The notes: generated from the sequence alone by a model not told the origin. Shown: positions 28,223 to 39,131, counted from the first letter of the stretch. The stretch is 64,000 nt of DNA from Ruminococcus sp. (GCA_017441505.1 JAFRXL010000036.1:1-64000); one strand, 5' to 3'. A program made the numbers and translations.

Positions 28223-28603
28223 ATGTGGGTGATATTGGTAATTGTATTAGCATTTGTTATTGTAACACTGGCAAGCAAATATAAACAGTCCGGCGGCAGC
28301 AGTATATCTGCAAATTCGGTAAGTCCGTCGGGCGAATCTACTGTTATTTTGAGAGAACAATTCAGGGGCGGATATTCAAAAGAAGATGTATTGACAAGGC
28401 TCGACTTCTATACAAATCTTCTTAGTTGTTTGGAGAACGGTGGAATTTCAAATTCCGATGCAAATGATCAGTATATAGCTGAAAAGTACAGACCCATAAG
28501 TATGGCTCACGGCGGAAGCGGCTTCAACATAGAGGACGTTAACGCATATATCGCCAAGCTCCAGAAAAAAATAGAAAATAAGATCAACGGGATTCAGGAA
28601 TGA
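28223..28603 (+). CDS. Hypothetical single-TM protein in the polysaccharide locus
   Basis: A 126-residue protein with one N-terminal TM (MWVILVIVLAFVIVTLA) and a soluble domain with a GG(Y/F)SKEDV-type helical region and a C-terminal coiled segment (AYIAKLQKKIENKINGI). No family recognised. It lies 21 bp after gmd with AAGAGGTAAAG ahead of the ATG, so it probably belongs to the same transcript. Role in polysaccharide assembly is a positional guess only. Confidence 0.65.
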   Translation: MWVILVIVLAFVIVTLASKYKQSGGSSISANSVSPSGESTVILREQFRGGYSKEDVLTRLDFYTNLLSCLENGGISNSDANDQYIAEKYRPISMAHGGSGFNIEDVNAYIAKLQKKIENKINGIQE

Positions 28604-28695
28604 TCTTCCTGAACGATCAGAGCAAAAGGCGGACCTTCACATCCGCCTATTGCGGTTTATAGCGGTATTATCCGTGAACGGAAGGACGATGAAGA

Positions 28696-29841
28696 TTGAA
28701 GATAACATTTGATGCCATACCGCTCGTTGCGGACAAAATGACCGGCATAGGCTGGTGCGAGGCTGGACAAACTACTGCCCTCGTAAAGCTGCATCCGGAG
28801 AATGATTATGAGTACAGCTTCTTTACAGACGCATCCGGTGCGGCAAAGGAGCGGATAAAGCAGTTTACTACAGGCGGCATAGGCGTTAATGCTTCACGCT
28901 TTCCGAAAAAGTTATACCGTGGTATGTCAGCGATGCTGCCTGTTCCGTATTCACAGTTTTTCGGCAGCCGCTCTGATATAACCCATTTTTTCAATTATAT
29001 AGTTCCGCCCGGAGTAAAGGGAAAAACTGTGGTTACCGTACACGATATGGTCTACAAGGCTTTTCCTGAGACTGTTCGTGGAAGAACTAAACTTATGCTC
29101 AATATGGGACTTAAAAGCTCGATGCAGAGAGCTGACCTTATCGTTACCGATTCGGAGTTCTCAAAAAAAGAGATTATCAAGTATTTTCCCGAGCATGAGG
29201 AAAAATTAAGAGTTGTTCCGTGCGGCGTGGATATGGACAGATTTGCTCCTTGTACGGACAAAGAGCGTATAGAGCAGGTCAAGAAGTCGCTGGATATAGA
29301 CGGTGAATATTTCCTTTACCTCGGAACTATTGAACCAAGAAAAAATCTTGAAAGACTTATAAAGGCTTACGGACATTTTGCCGATGAGGTCGGAGAGAAT
29401 GCTCCGAAGCTCGTGCTTGCCGGAGGCAAAGGCTGGCTCTATGACGGCATTTTCAGCAGAGTGCAGTCAATGGGACTTGAAGACAAGGTGCTCTTCACAA
29501 AATATGTCCCCTCAGAGGATATGACTCCCCTTATGTGCGGAGCACTGGCATTCGTGTTCCCCTCTATATACGAGGGATTCGGTATGCCGCCGCTTGAGGC
29601 TATGGCTTGCGGAGTGCCCGTGCTTTGCTCCGGAGAGGCTTCTCTGCCGGAGGTCACAGGCGACTGTGCGGTCATATGTGATGCGTATTCGATAAACAGC
29701 ATTACTGGCGGACTCAGAAGACTTTATTCAGATGCCGGACTGCGTGCCGAGCTGAGTGCTAAGGGACTTGAAAGGGCTAAGCTCTTTTCATGGGAGAAGT
29801 CGGCTGAAAAGCTTTACGATGTTTATAAGGAGCTGATGTGA
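28696..29841 (+). CDS. GT4-family glycosyltransferase
   Basis: A 381-residue retaining GT-B glycosyltransferase. The start is TTG 28696 (residues [19 protein letters not shown]), with GGAAGG about 10 bp upstream; no ATG is in frame there. Motifs: [34 protein letters not shown], the acceptor-donor hinge [26 protein letters not shown], and the EX7E donor motif in [21 protein letters not shown]. Family members at this kind of locus often use GDP-mannose or GDP-rhamnose. The stop codon overlaps the next gene (TGATG). Confidence 0.9.
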   Translation: MKITFDAIPLVADKMTGIGWCEAGQTTALVKLHPENDYEYSFFTDASGAAKERIKQFTTGGIGVNASRFPKKLYRGMSAMLPVPYSQFFGSRSDITHFFNYIVPPGVKGKTVVTVHDMVYKAFPETVRGRTKLMLNMGLKSSMQRADLIVTDSEFSKKEIIKYFPEHEEKLRVVPCGVDMDRFAPCTDKERIEQVKKSLDIDGEYFLYLGTIEPRKNLERLIKAYGHFADEVGENAPKLVLAGGKGWLYDGIFSRVQSMGLEDKVLFTKYVPSEDMTPLMCGALAFVFPSIYEGFGMPPLEAMACGVPVLCSGEASLPEVTGDCAVICDAYSINSITGGLRRLYSDAGLRAELSAKGLERAKLFSWEKSAEKLYDVYKELM

Positions 29842-30980
29842 TGAGCCGTCCGCTCAGAGTTTTAGAGGTGAACAAGGCTTATTATCCGCATATCGGCGGT
29901 ATTGAAACTCTCGTCAGGCAGTACTCCGAGGAGCTTCACTCTGTCTGCGGAGCTGAGGTAAGGACTCTTGTGTGCCGTGATGACAGAGGTAAGACTGTCC
30001 GTCAGAAGATAAACGGAGTTAAGGTCACAAAAGCCGGAAGCTTCGGAACGTATTTCAAATGTCCCATATCACTTTCTTTCATACGTTTTTTCAGAAAAAT
30101 GTCAAAGAAAGCTGATGTAGTCCATATGCAACTGCCGTTTCCGCTGTCTGATGCGGCGGCTCTTCTTTCGGGCTATAAGGGAAGAATAGTCATAAGCTGG
30201 CACAGTGACGTAGTCAAGCAGAAGAAGCTGATGCTGGTATACAAACCGTTCATGAGGTGGCTGCTGAAAAGAGCGGATGCGATAATCGTGGCTACAGAGG
30301 GACATATCAACGGTTCGGAGTATCTGCCGGAATTCAGGGAAAAATGTGTTGTAGTGCCGTATGGTATCTCTCCGGAGGATTATCTCTCCGTTGAACGCAG
30401 ACCGTTCCTTACTGAGAAATGCTCGGAAAAGAACAGCGTTAAGATATTCTTCACAGGCAGACTTGTCTACTATAAGGGCGTTGACGTGCTGCTTGAAGCT
30501 TTCAGCAAGGTCAGCGGCTGTGAACTGTTCATTGCCGGTGAGGGCGACCTCGATACTCAGCTGAAAGAGACTGCAAGGGATATGGGCATCGCAGATAGGG
30601 TGCATTTTCTCGGTTTCCTGCCGGAAAAAGAGCTGCGTCAGGCTTATGCGGACTGCGATATTTTCGTGCTCCCCTCAGTTGCAAGAAGCGAGGCTTTCGG
30701 AATAGTCCAGCTTGAAGCAATGGTCTACGGAAAGCCCGTCATAAATACCGACCTTCCTTCCGGAGTCCCCTATGTAAGCCTTGACGAAAAGACCGGTATA
30801 ACCGTTCTGCCGTCTGACGCTGACGCTCTCGCAAAGGCTATAGAAAGACTTGCAGCCGACAGTGAGCTTCGTGAAAGATTCGGGAAAGCTGCCGCTGAAC
30901 GTGTAAACAGCGAGTTCAGTGAAAAAAATGTCATCAATAAACTTTATAAGGTATTATCTGAAAGGAGAGCTGATAGATGA
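29841..30980 (+). CDS. GT4-family glycosyltransferase
   Basis: A 379-residue retaining GT-B glycosyltransferase. GT4 features: the N-terminal loop NKAYYPHIGGIETLVRQYSE, HMQLPFPLSDAA, SWHSDVVKQKK, DAIIVATEGHINGS, YGISPEDY, FFTGRLVYYKGVDVLLEA, and the EX7E motif SEAFGIVQLEAMVYGKPVI. ATG 29841 overlaps the stop of the preceding transferase by one base, and the gene ends 4 bp inside rmd. It is likely the second transferase of a repeat unit; donor is presumably GDP-rhamnose or GDP-mannose. Confidence 0.9.
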   Translation: MSRPLRVLEVNKAYYPHIGGIETLVRQYSEELHSVCGAEVRTLVCRDDRGKTVRQKINGVKVTKAGSFGTYFKCPISLSFIRFFRKMSKKADVVHMQLPFPLSDAAALLSGYKGRIVISWHSDVVKQKKLMLVYKPFMRWLLKRADAIIVATEGHINGSEYLPEFREKCVVVPYGISPEDYLSVERRPFLTEKCSEKNSVKIFFTGRLVYYKGVDVLLEAFSKVSGCELFIAGEGDLDTQLKETARDMGIADRVHFLGFLPEKELRQAYADCDIFVLPSVARSEAFGIVQLEAMVYGKPVINTDLPSGVPYVSLDEKTGITVLPSDADALAKAIERLAADSELRERFGKAAAERVNSEFSEKNVINKLYKVLSERRADR

Positions 30981-31912
30981 AGGCTCTTATAATTGGCGGT
31001 GCAGGCTTTGTGGGAGGCTATCTCATAAACGAACTGTCTTCCGCAGGTGCAGAGGTACACGCTACCTGTCTTGAAAACGAAACTATAACTCAGAGCTGTT
31101 CTGTCCATGTGCTTGATATATTGGACCAGAAGGCTGTAGAGGATATTATAAATGAGATAGCTCCGGACGTAATTTTCCACCTTGCTGCACAAAGCTCTGT
31201 TGCGTTATCATGGAAGCGTCCGCAGCTTACAGCAAATATCAATGTCATAGGAAGCATAAACGTCCTTGAAGCGTTGAAAAATGCTGAAAAGAAGGACATA
31301 AGGATACTCCTTATAGGTTCGGGCGAGGAATACGGCTTTATCCGTGAGGGTGCCTGTCCGATAAATGAGGAGGAGATACTTCGTCCGGGAAATATTTATG
31401 CGGCAACTAAAGCCTGTCAGGGAATGATAGGCGAGATTTACGCAAGAGCTTTCAAAATGGACATTATCATGATAAGAGCTTTCAATCATTCCGGACCTCA
31501 GCAGGCTCCGATGTTCGTCATCTCTGACTTCTGCAAGCAGATAGCTGAGATAGAAAAAGGTGAGCGTGAACCTGTTATGTCCGTAGGAAATCTCAGTGCC
31601 ATGAGAGATTTTACCGATGTGAGGGACGTTGTAAGAGCTTACCGCCTGCTTGCTGAAAACGGCAGAAGCGGTCAGACCTATAATGTCGGCAGAGGCAAGG
31701 CTGTACCGGTACAGTTCATACTCGATACCGCCCTCAGCTTCTCTGAAAGCTCCATAGAGGTAAAGCAGGACCCCGCAAGAATGAGAGCTTCCGATATTCC
31801 GATAATCGAACCGGATGTGTCAAAGATACTCGCAGACACCGGCTGGAAAGCTGAAATCTCAATGGAGCAGACTATAAAGGATACTCTGGACTATTGGAGA
31901 AATAATTTGTAA
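30977..31912 (+). CDS. rmd: GDP-6-deoxy-D-mannose (4-keto) reductase
   Basis: A 311-residue SDR protein that reduces GDP-4-keto-6-deoxy-D-mannose to GDP-D-rhamnose. The Rossmann motif is GGAGFVGGYL; the core carries LAAQSSVALSWKRPQLT and IYAATKACQGMIG (Tyr, Lys). The segment IRAFNHSGPQQAPMFVISDF is of RMD type, not of GDP-fucose synthase (Fcl) type, which supports D-rhamnose as product. It overlaps the upstream transferase by 4 bp (ATGA) and acts directly after gmd. Confidence 0.86.
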   Translation: MKALIIGGAGFVGGYLINELSSAGAEVHATCLENETITQSCSVHVLDILDQKAVEDIINEIAPDVIFHLAAQSSVALSWKRPQLTANINVIGSINVLEALKNAEKKDIRILLIGSGEEYGFIREGACPINEEEILRPGNIYAATKACQGMIGEIYARAFKMDIIMIRAFNHSGPQQAPMFVISDFCKQIAEIEKGEREPVMSVGNLSAMRDFTDVRDVVRAYRLLAENGRSGQTYNVGRGKAVPVQFILDTALSFSESSIEVKQDPARMRASDIPIIEPDVSKILADTGWKAEISMEQTIKDTLDYWRNNL

Positions 31913-31993
31913 GAGAAATATTATGAAAAAGTATATATCATTATGCTGGTGGAATTAATTATCAAGGCAGCATTTTGAAAGGAGTTGAACGGA

Positions 31994-32338
31994 TTGTCAG
32001 ACATGAAGCTTACAAAGGAAAAAATGCTGACATTTAGCGGTCACGAAAAGCTAAGTGCACTAAAAGCTCCGGCAAAGCTCACTGAATTCGGTGAGAGACA
32101 AAATGAAGCAAATGAGGCACTTGCGGCAAATGTCAACGATCTTATAAAAAGGATCTGTGCTCTTGAAGATCAGGAAGTGAAAAATAAAGAGATAATGAGC
32201 CGCATAGCTGCCGAGCTTTCATCTTTCAAAAAGGAACTCGACAGGGTAAGGCTAACGGAAAAACTCAATTCCGGTGCTATAGAAAGGCTTGATCGTGCAG
32301 TAAGACTTGCCGAGGGCGACGGACTTGACAATGCATGA
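31994..32338 (+). CDS. Hypothetical coiled-coil protein before the ATP synthase operon
   Basis: About 114 residues, starting at TTG 31994 (GAAAGGAG ends 9 bp upstream; ATG 32003 is possible). The sequence is hydrophilic and helical, with a likely coiled coil from about residue 30 to 105 (EFGERQNEANEALAANVNDL, FKKELDRVRLTEKLNS). There is no TM or signal peptide. It is not atpI/atpZ-like, since those are membrane proteins. Family unknown. It sits between rmd and the atp promoter and may be cotranscribed with the polysaccharide genes. Confidence 0.6.
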   Translation: MSDMKLTKEKMLTFSGHEKLSALKAPAKLTEFGERQNEANEALAANVNDLIKRICALEDQEVKNKEIMSRIAAELSSFKKELDRVRLTEKLNSGAIERLDRAVRLAEGDGLDNA

Positions 32339-32379
32339 GAATATATCCATAATTATATTGTGAAAATTTCAGCAAGCTC

Positions 32380-32408
32380 TTGACTTTAAGTAAATTTTGT
32401 TATATTAT
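32380..32408 (+). promoter_or_regulatory. Predicted promoter of the ATP synthase operon
   Basis: TTGACT (32380-32385), 17-bp spacer, TATTAT (32403-32408). The transcript would begin near 32415 and have a leader of about 140 nt before atpB. Confidence 0.68.
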
Positions 32409-32491
32409 TAGTTATATGAACGCACAGCTGTTCTCAAGCTTGAAATAAAGTCCTTCCGGACTGATATTTTTCCGCAGTTCTGAGATGGATC

Positions 32492-32527
32492 AACGGAGAT
32501 GTTTGCTTAACGGCGATCTCCGTTTTT
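32492..32527 (+). terminator. Terminator hairpin in the atp leader
   Basis: AACGGAGAT (32492-32500) pairs with ATCTCCGTT (32516-32524), then TTTTT. It lies 30 bp before the atpB ATG and after the predicted promoter. It could attenuate the operon, or, if the promoter is wrong, end the preceding transcript. A second small stem (AGTCC/GGACT) lies upstream in the leader. Confidence 0.7.
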
Positions 32528-32557
32528 CTTATTCTATTTTTGAAAGAGGGTGTTATT

Positions 32558-33247
32558 ATGGGCGATCTTGCAGATAAGCTTATGGAAGAGCTTGAATGCC
32601 GTACTTCTTTTACGATCCCTATATTCGGAGGTATCCCTGTGCCGGAATCCTGTGTTATGACTTGGATCATCATGGCTATACTGGTAATAGGTTCTATTAT
32701 ATTTACGAGAACAATGAAAGTAGTGCCGAAGGGCTTCCAGTGCCTTGTTGAAGGCTTTATATGCTGGATGGACAATTTCTTTACCGAAATACTTGGTCCG
32801 AAGGGAAAAAAGTACCTTCCTGTACTTGAGACCCTGCTGCTTTACATAGGTATATCAAACGTTATAGGTCTTGTCGGACTCCGTCCGCCTACGAAAGACC
32901 TCGGTGTTACGGCTACACTGGCGATATTCGCTATACTGCTCATACAGTACAGCGGTATACGTGAAAAAGGTATAAAAGGCTGGGTGAAAGGCTTTAAAGA
33001 GCCTATGGCATTCATGCTTCCGCTGAATATCCTTGAACTTATAATAAAGCCGCTTTCACTTTGTATGCGACTTTTCGGTAACGTTCTTGGTGCTTTCGTT
33101 ATCATGGAGCTTATCAAGCTCATCATCCCTGTAGGTCTGCCGCTGGTCTTCAGCTTCTATTTCGACGTTTTCGACGGCTGCATACAGGCATATGTATTTG
33201 TATTCCTGACATCTTTGTTCATGTCAGAGGCAATGGAAGAAGAATAA
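32558..33247 (+). CDS. atpB: F0F1 ATP synthase subunit a
   Basis: Membrane stator subunit holding the proton half-channels. The 229-residue protein has five to six TM helices and the essential Arg in SLCMRLFGNVLGAF (Arg171), with the C-terminal helix containing IQAYVFVFLTSLFMSEAM. ATG 32558 is chosen because GAGGG lies 8 bp upstream; an in-frame TTG at 32540 lacks a binding site. First gene of the atp operon; no atpI gene precedes it. Confidence 0.95.
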   Translation: MGDLADKLMEELECRTSFTIPIFGGIPVPESCVMTWIIMAILVIGSIIFTRTMKVVPKGFQCLVEGFICWMDNFFTEILGPKGKKYLPVLETLLLYIGISNVIGLVGLRPPTKDLGVTATLAIFAILLIQYSGIREKGIKGWVKGFKEPMAFMLPLNILELIIKPLSLCMRLFGNVLGAFVIMELIKLIIPVGLPLVFSFYFDVFDGCIQAYVFVFLTSLFMSEAMEEE

Positions 33248-33282
33248 TCTATAATCAATCGTTCAACTGGAGGTAAACTTTT

Positions 33283-33504
33283 ATGGGAATGATCGCAATA
33301 GGTGCAGGTCTTGCTGTACTTACAGGTGCAGGAGCAGGTATCGGTATCGGTATCGCTACTTCTAAAGCTGCTGATGCTATCGCAAAGCAGCCGGAGGCAA
33401 AAGGTGATATAAACAAGGCTCTCCTTCTCGGATGTGCTCTTGCAGAAGCTACAGCTATTTACGGCTTCGTAATCGCTCTGCTCATCATACTTTTCCTTAA
33501 ATGA
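33283..33504 (+). CDS. atpE: F0F1 ATP synthase subunit c, copy 1
   Basis: The 73-residue proteolipid of the rotor ring. It forms a helical hairpin: TM1 with GAGAGIGIGIATSKAADA, the polar loop KQPEAKGDI, and TM2 with the ion-binding Glu55 in ALAEATAIYGFV. Compared with Na+-type rings the usual Gln in TM1 is Ile and the Ser after Glu is Ala, so a H+-type ring is expected. AGGAGG-like binding site (GGAGGTAAAC) precedes the ATG. It is followed 22 bp later by a nearly identical copy. Confidence 0.96.
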   Translation: MGMIAIGAGLAVLTGAGAGIGIGIATSKAADAIAKQPEAKGDINKALLLGCALAEATAIYGFVIALLIILFLK

Positions 33505-33526
33505 TCGTCAACGGAGGTAAAAAGAT

Positions 33527-33748
33527 ATGGGAATGATCGCAATAGGTGCAGGTCTTGCTGTACTTACAGGTGCTGGTGCAGGTATCGGTATCGGTATCGC
33601 AACATCAAAGGCTGCTGACGCTATCGCACGTCAGCCGGAAGCAAAGGGCGATATAAATAAAGCACTCCTCCTCGGATGTGCTCTCGCAGAGGCTACAGCT
33701 ATTTACGGTTTCGTAATCGCTCTGCTCATCATACTTTTCCTTAAATGA
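33527..33748 (+). CDS. atpE: F0F1 ATP synthase subunit c, copy 2
   Basis: A second 73-residue subunit c that differs from copy 1 by a single residue (Lys to Arg before QPEAKGD). Synonymous third-position changes are spread through the gene while the protein stays the same, so the copy has been kept under selection or partly homogenised. The start has GGAGGTAAAAAG ahead. Two copies probably raise output of c subunits, needed in many copies per ring; hetero-oligomers should be functionally equal. Confidence 0.95.
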   Translation: MGMIAIGAGLAVLTGAGAGIGIGIATSKAADAIARQPEAKGDINKALLLGCALAEATAIYGFVIALLIILFLK

Positions 33749-33787
33749 TGTACTATTACTTAAATATATAAAGGAGGGAAGGATATT

Positions 33788-34276
33788 ATGCTGGATATAG
33801 ACATCTGGAACTTTATATGGGCAGCGATAAACCTTGTATTGCTGTTTATACTTATGAAAATATTCCTTTTCAAACCTATCAGAAAAATGATGGATGAGCG
33901 TACACGCTCTATTCAGGATGATATTGATAACGCAAAGAAGTCCCGTGAGGAGGCAGAGGCTCTCAAACAACAGTATGCCGACGATATAGGTGACGCTAAG
34001 GCAGAGGCTCAGAAGATACTCATGAAGGCTCATGAGGAAGCTGAATCAGAAAAGGCTGCTATGATCCGCAGATCTCAGGAGGAAGCAGATCAGATCGTTG
34101 CTGACGCTAATAAGGCTATAGAGACAGAGCGTAAGAGAGTTCTCGCTCAGGCTCAGACAGAGATCGCAGACCTCGCTATAGAAGCCGCTTCAAAGATCAT
34201 CGGCGAGAATATCGATGACGAGAAGAACCGCCGTCTCGTAGATAAATTCCTCTCTGAAGAGGAGGGCGGAAAATAA
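33788..34276 (+). CDS. atpF: F0F1 ATP synthase subunit b
   Basis: The peripheral-stalk subunit. The 162-residue protein has a short N-terminal membrane helix (about residues 7-27, [18 protein letters not shown]) and a long, highly charged coiled coil with the right-handed hendecad pattern ([28 protein letters not shown]). AAGGAGGG lies before the ATG. The stop codon overlaps the ATG of the delta-alpha gene (TAATG), so translation is coupled. The b C-terminus normally binds the delta subunit, which here is part of the alpha chain. Confidence 0.94.
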   Translation: MLDIDIWNFIWAAINLVLLFILMKIFLFKPIRKMMDERTRSIQDDIDNAKKSREEAEALKQQYADDIGDAKAEAQKILMKAHEEAESEKAAMIRRSQEEADQIVADANKAIETERKRVLAQAQTEIADLAIEAASKIIGENIDDEKNRRLVDKFLSEEEGGK

Positions 34277-36312
34277 TGAACGATTTTGAAAAAGACCTTC
34301 TGAATGAACTTATCCGCTTAGAAGTGCCTCAGGAAGATGTTGAGGAAACAAAAAATATACTCTCTTCATGTCCTGATGCAGTCGATACTCTCGGAAATCC
34401 TCTGGTAACACAGGATGAGAAGAAGAATATCATAAAAAAGCTCTTTCCGGAAAGTGTACATAAATTCGTTTTCAATGCCGTAAAAGGCGGTTCTGCTGAC
34501 AGGATAACTGCTATACTTGATGAGTATATGGACTATCTCATCGAAAAGGACGGAAGCATCCGTGCTGTAGTCCGCTATGTTACTCCTTTAACAGAGTCAC
34601 AGCAGGCTGATCTCCGCAAATATATCATGGAGAAATTCGTCAAGGACGATGTTATCATCGAATATCGCCATGACCCCGATATTATAGGCGGTTTCATCCT
34701 CAATGCAGGCGATGTTGAGTACGATAAGAGCTACCGTACAAGTCTCCGCCTTATGAAGGAAAGTCTTCACAATAAGGCTGCTGAGTACGTCGATCAAGCC
34801 GACAGCAAGAAGATAGCTTCCGGTAAGACCGGAGATATTATATCCGTACTCAAAACCGAGGTCAAGGACTTCGATGTTAAAGCCGGTGCTACAGAAACAG
34901 GCTTCATTACCCGTCTTGGTGACGGTATTGCAAGAGTTCGTGGAATGAATTCCGTAATGTACGGCGAGCTTGTTGAATTCGAGACCGGTATCCGTGGTAT
35001 CGTTCAGAACCTTGAAGAAAAGACCGTCGGTGTCGTTCTTCTCGGTGACGATCACGGACTTACTGAGGGCTCATCCGTTATCAGAACAGGCAAAAGAGCC
35101 GGTATAGGCGTAAGTGACGCTCTTCTCGGCAGAGTTGTGGATGCTCTCGGTTCACCTATAGACGGACTCGGAGCTATAAATGCTGAGGACTACTTCCCTA
35201 TCGAGCGTGAAGCTCCGGGAGTTATCGAGCGTAAGCCTGTAAATGTACCGCTCCAGACCGGTATACTCGCTATCGACTCCATGTTCCCTATAGGAAGAGG
35301 TCAGCGTGAGCTTATTATCGGCGACAGACAGACCGGTAAGACCTCTATCGCTATTGATACTATCATAAATCAGAAGGGTCAGGACGTTATCTGCGTTTAT
35401 GTTGCTATAGGACAGAAGTCCTCTACTGTTGCACAGGTCGTAGGCACCCTTAAAAAATACGGTGCTATGGACTATTCTGTAGTTGTATGTGCTTCTGCCA
35501 GCGACCCTGCACCATTCCAGTATATCTCGCCTTATTCAGGTACTGCTATTGCTGAATACTTCATGTCAAAGGGCAAGGATGTACTTATAGTATATGATGA
35601 CCTTTCTAAACACGCCGTTGCCTACAGAGCTATGTCACTTCTGCTCCACAGACCTCCGGGACGTGAAGCTTACCCGGGTGACGTATTCTACCTCCATTCA
35701 CGACTTCTTGAGCGATCAAGCCGTCTGGATGACGAACACGGCGGCGGTTCACTTACAGCTCTGCCGATAATAGAGACTCTTGCAGGCGATATTTCAGCTT
35801 ATATCCCTACAAACGTTATCTCTATCACTGACGGACAGATATTCCTTGAAAGCGAACTTTTCAACTCTGGTCTGCGGCCGGCTGTAAACTACGGACTTTC
35901 AGTATCCCGTGTAGGCGGTGCTGCACAGACAAAGGCTATGAAAAAGGCTGCCGGAAATCTTCGTATCGACCTTGCCCAGTTCAAGGAAATGGAGATATTC
36001 ACACAGTTCTCATCAGAGCTGGATCAGGCTACAACTGATCTTCTGGATCACGGTCATATGCTTACAGAGCTGCTGAAACAGCCGCTCTATAATCCGCATC
36101 CGCACTATGAACAGGTAATACTCCTCTATGCGGCTCAGCATGATCTTTTCAGGGGTATCCCTATAAAGGAACTCAAAGAATACTGCAGCGACCTTATGAG
36201 CTATATCAATACCTATGGTCAGGATATAATCAATGAGATTGAGGAAAATAAAGTCCTTACTGATGACCTCATGGAGCGTATCGAGCGTATAGTTACTGCT
36301 TTTGAAGAATAA
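34276..36312 (+). CDS. atpHA: Fused ATP synthase delta-alpha subunit (AtpH-AtpA)
   Basis: A single 678-codon frame. Residues 1 to about 172 are subunit delta/OSCP (N-terminal helical bundle, then ending [20 protein letters not shown]), which joins b to the top of F1. A linker of about 15 residues ([14 protein letters not shown]) leads into a full alpha subunit from about 187: [18 protein letters not shown], Walker A GDRQTGKT (349-356), and the Arg finger in [10 protein letters not shown] (Arg545). No stop, frameshift or clear internal ribosome binding site is seen at the joint. In normal enzymes delta and alpha are separate and in 1:3 ratio; this gene would give 3:3 unless processed. Coupled to atpF by overlap. 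Confidence 0.94.
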   Translation: MNDFEKDLLNELIRLEVPQEDVEETKNILSSCPDAVDTLGNPLVTQDEKKNIIKKLFPESVHKFVFNAVKGGSADRITAILDEYMDYLIEKDGSIRAVVRYVTPLTESQQADLRKYIMEKFVKDDVIIEYRHDPDIIGGFILNAGDVEYDKSYRTSLRLMKESLHNKAAEYVDQADSKKIASGKTGDIISVLKTEVKDFDVKAGATETGFITRLGDGIARVRGMNSVMYGELVEFETGIRGIVQNLEEKTVGVVLLGDDHGLTEGSSVIRTGKRAGIGVSDALLGRVVDALGSPIDGLGAINAEDYFPIEREAPGVIERKPVNVPLQTGILAIDSMFPIGRGQRELIIGDRQTGKTSIAIDTIINQKGQDVICVYVAIGQKSSTVAQVVGTLKKYGAMDYSVVVCASASDPAPFQYISPYSGTAIAEYFMSKGKDVLIVYDDLSKHAVAYRAMSLLLHRPPGREAYPGDVFYLHSRLLERSSRLDDEHGGGSLTALPIIETLAGDISAYIPTNVISITDGQIFLESELFNSGLRPAVNYGLSVSRVGGAAQTKAMKKAAGNLRIDLAQFKEMEIFTQFSSELDQATTDLLDHGHMLTELLKQPLYNPHPHYEQVILLYAAQHDLFRGIPIKELKEYCSDLMSYINTYGQDIINEIEENKVLTDDLMERIERIVTAFEE

Positions 36313-36323
36313 GAGGTGACATT

Positions 36324-37241
36324 ATGGCTAACATGAGAGAGATCAGAGAGCGTATCGCCAGTATCCAGCAGATATTGAAGATCACTAACGCCATGTACCT
36401 TATGTCCTCATCTAAATTAAAAAAGGCAAGGAAGTCGCTGGAAGCTACAGAGCCGTATTTCTATAAGCTTCAGGAGACTATCGAGAGCGTTCTTGAACAT
36501 ACTCCCCATACCCGCCAGATGTATTTCGACCGCAGAAGCGATATTCTGCCGGAAAAGCGTAAAAAAGGATATATCGTCGTTACTGCCGATAAGGGTCTGT
36601 GCGGAAGCTATAACCATAATATCCTGAAATATACCGAACAGGAGCTTGCAAAGTCTGCGGATATAAGCAACTGCTACCTTTTCGTTATAGGTCAGGTGGG
36701 AAGACAGTATTTCATGAACCGCAACAGGAACAGCTCGAAAGCTTCGGTAGACGGCGAATTCCTGTATACTACCCAGAATCCTACGCTTTACAGAGCTATG
36801 GAGATAGCTCAGCTCGTTATTGAAAAGTTCGAGAACGGCGAGCTCGATGAAGTATATGTATTGTATACGGATATGGTTAACTCTAATCTTCAGGAGACAA
36901 GAACTGTCCAGCTTCTGCCTTTTGAACGCAGACATTTCGGAAAATCTCCGGACGGTACTATGAGAAAGCTGCCGAAAGCTTCATTCCTGCCTTCACCGGA
37001 GGAAGTTATGTCGCATCTGATACCAAATTATGCCAAGGGCATAATCTACGGTGCTATGGTCGAGGCTTTCTGCTGTGAACAGCAGTCAAGAATGACCGCT
37101 ATGGACGCTGCTACTACAAGTGCAAAAGATATGATAAAAGACCTGTCGCTTCTCTATAACCGTGCAAGACAGGCAGCTATCACTCAGGAGATCACAGAGG
37201 TCTGCGGCGGTGCGGCAAGCCTTGATGAAAATAATGAATGA
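36324..37241 (+). CDS. atpG: F0F1 ATP synthase subunit gamma
   Basis: The central rotor shaft of F1. The 305-residue protein has the N-terminal helix (MREIRERIASIQQILKITNA, with the MYLMSSSKLKKA segment) and the C-terminal helix (RMTAMDAATTSAKDMIKDL, then NRARQAAITQEITEVCGGAA), which pair as a coiled coil inside alpha-beta. The middle Rossmann domain has VVTADKGLCGSYNHNIL. A GAGGTG lies 5 bp before the ATG. The gene starts 11 bp after the delta-alpha fusion. Confidence 0.96.
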   Translation: MANMREIRERIASIQQILKITNAMYLMSSSKLKKARKSLEATEPYFYKLQETIESVLEHTPHTRQMYFDRRSDILPEKRKKGYIVVTADKGLCGSYNHNILKYTEQELAKSADISNCYLFVIGQVGRQYFMNRNRNSSKASVDGEFLYTTQNPTLYRAMEIAQLVIEKFENGELDEVYVLYTDMVNSNLQETRTVQLLPFERRHFGKSPDGTMRKLPKASFLPSPEEVMSHLIPNYAKGIIYGAMVEAFCCEQQSRMTAMDAATTSAKDMIKDLSLLYNRARQAAITQEITEVCGGAASLDENNE

Positions 37242-37272
37242 TAAGCAGATACTCTTTATGAAAGGGGTATGA

Positions 37273-38679
<1,407 letters not shown>

Positions 38680-38691
38680 GGGAGGAGCATT

Positions 38692-39102
38692 ATGGCTAAG
38701 ACCTTTCACCTTGAGATAGTCACTACTGACCGTATATTCTATAAGGGCGACTGTGAACACCTTGTTATAACAGCTATAGACGGACTTCTGGGAATACTTG
38801 CCGGTCACGAGCCGCTCGTAACCGCACTTCCTGCCGGAGAGCTTAAATACATGGTAGACGGAAAATGGCGATATGCCGCTATATCAGACGGATTTATACA
38901 GGTAATGCCTGATAAGTCGGTCATCCTTGCGGATTCCTGCGAACTTCCGGAGGAAATAGATATAAAGCGTGCAGAAGAAGCAAGAGAGCGTGCTAAAGAA
39001 AAGCTCAGACAAAAACAGAGCATCAAGGAGTATTATCAGACTCAGGCTGCCCTGAATCGTGCTATGAATCGCCTTAAAGTATCACAAAAGCATTTCAAGT
39101 GA
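38692..39102 (+). CDS. atpC: F0F1 ATP synthase subunit epsilon
   Basis: Rotor-associated regulatory subunit. The 136-residue protein has the N-terminal beta sandwich (FHLEIVTTDRIFYKGDCEHL, GLLGILAGHEPLVTALPAGE) and the C-terminal helical hairpin (DIKRAEEARERAKEKL) that can inhibit hydrolysis. GGGAGGAG precedes the ATG. It is the last gene of the atp operon and is followed by a terminator. Confidence 0.95.
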   Translation: MAKTFHLEIVTTDRIFYKGDCEHLVITAIDGLLGILAGHEPLVTALPAGELKYMVDGKWRYAAISDGFIQVMPDKSVILADSCELPEEIDIKRAEEARERAKEKLRQKQSIKEYYQTQAALNRAMNRLKVSQKHFK

Positions 39103-39109
39103 GATGTGT

Positions 39110-39131
39110 CCCCCATTCCCGTGAATGGGGG
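39110..39131 (+). terminator. Terminator of the ATP synthase operon
   Basis: Perfect 9-bp GC-rich stem CCCCCATTC (39110-39118) and GAATGGGGG (39123-39131), CCGT loop, then ATTTAT. Confidence 0.78.

Noticed and set aside
28621..28648. Hairpin AGGCGGA/TCCGCCT before the first GT4 gene as a terminator
   Set aside because: There is no T-run after it, and genes on both sides look cotranscribed.
32003..32338. atpI or atpZ identity for the gene before atpB
   Set aside because: The product is hydrophilic and coiled-coil, with no membrane helix.
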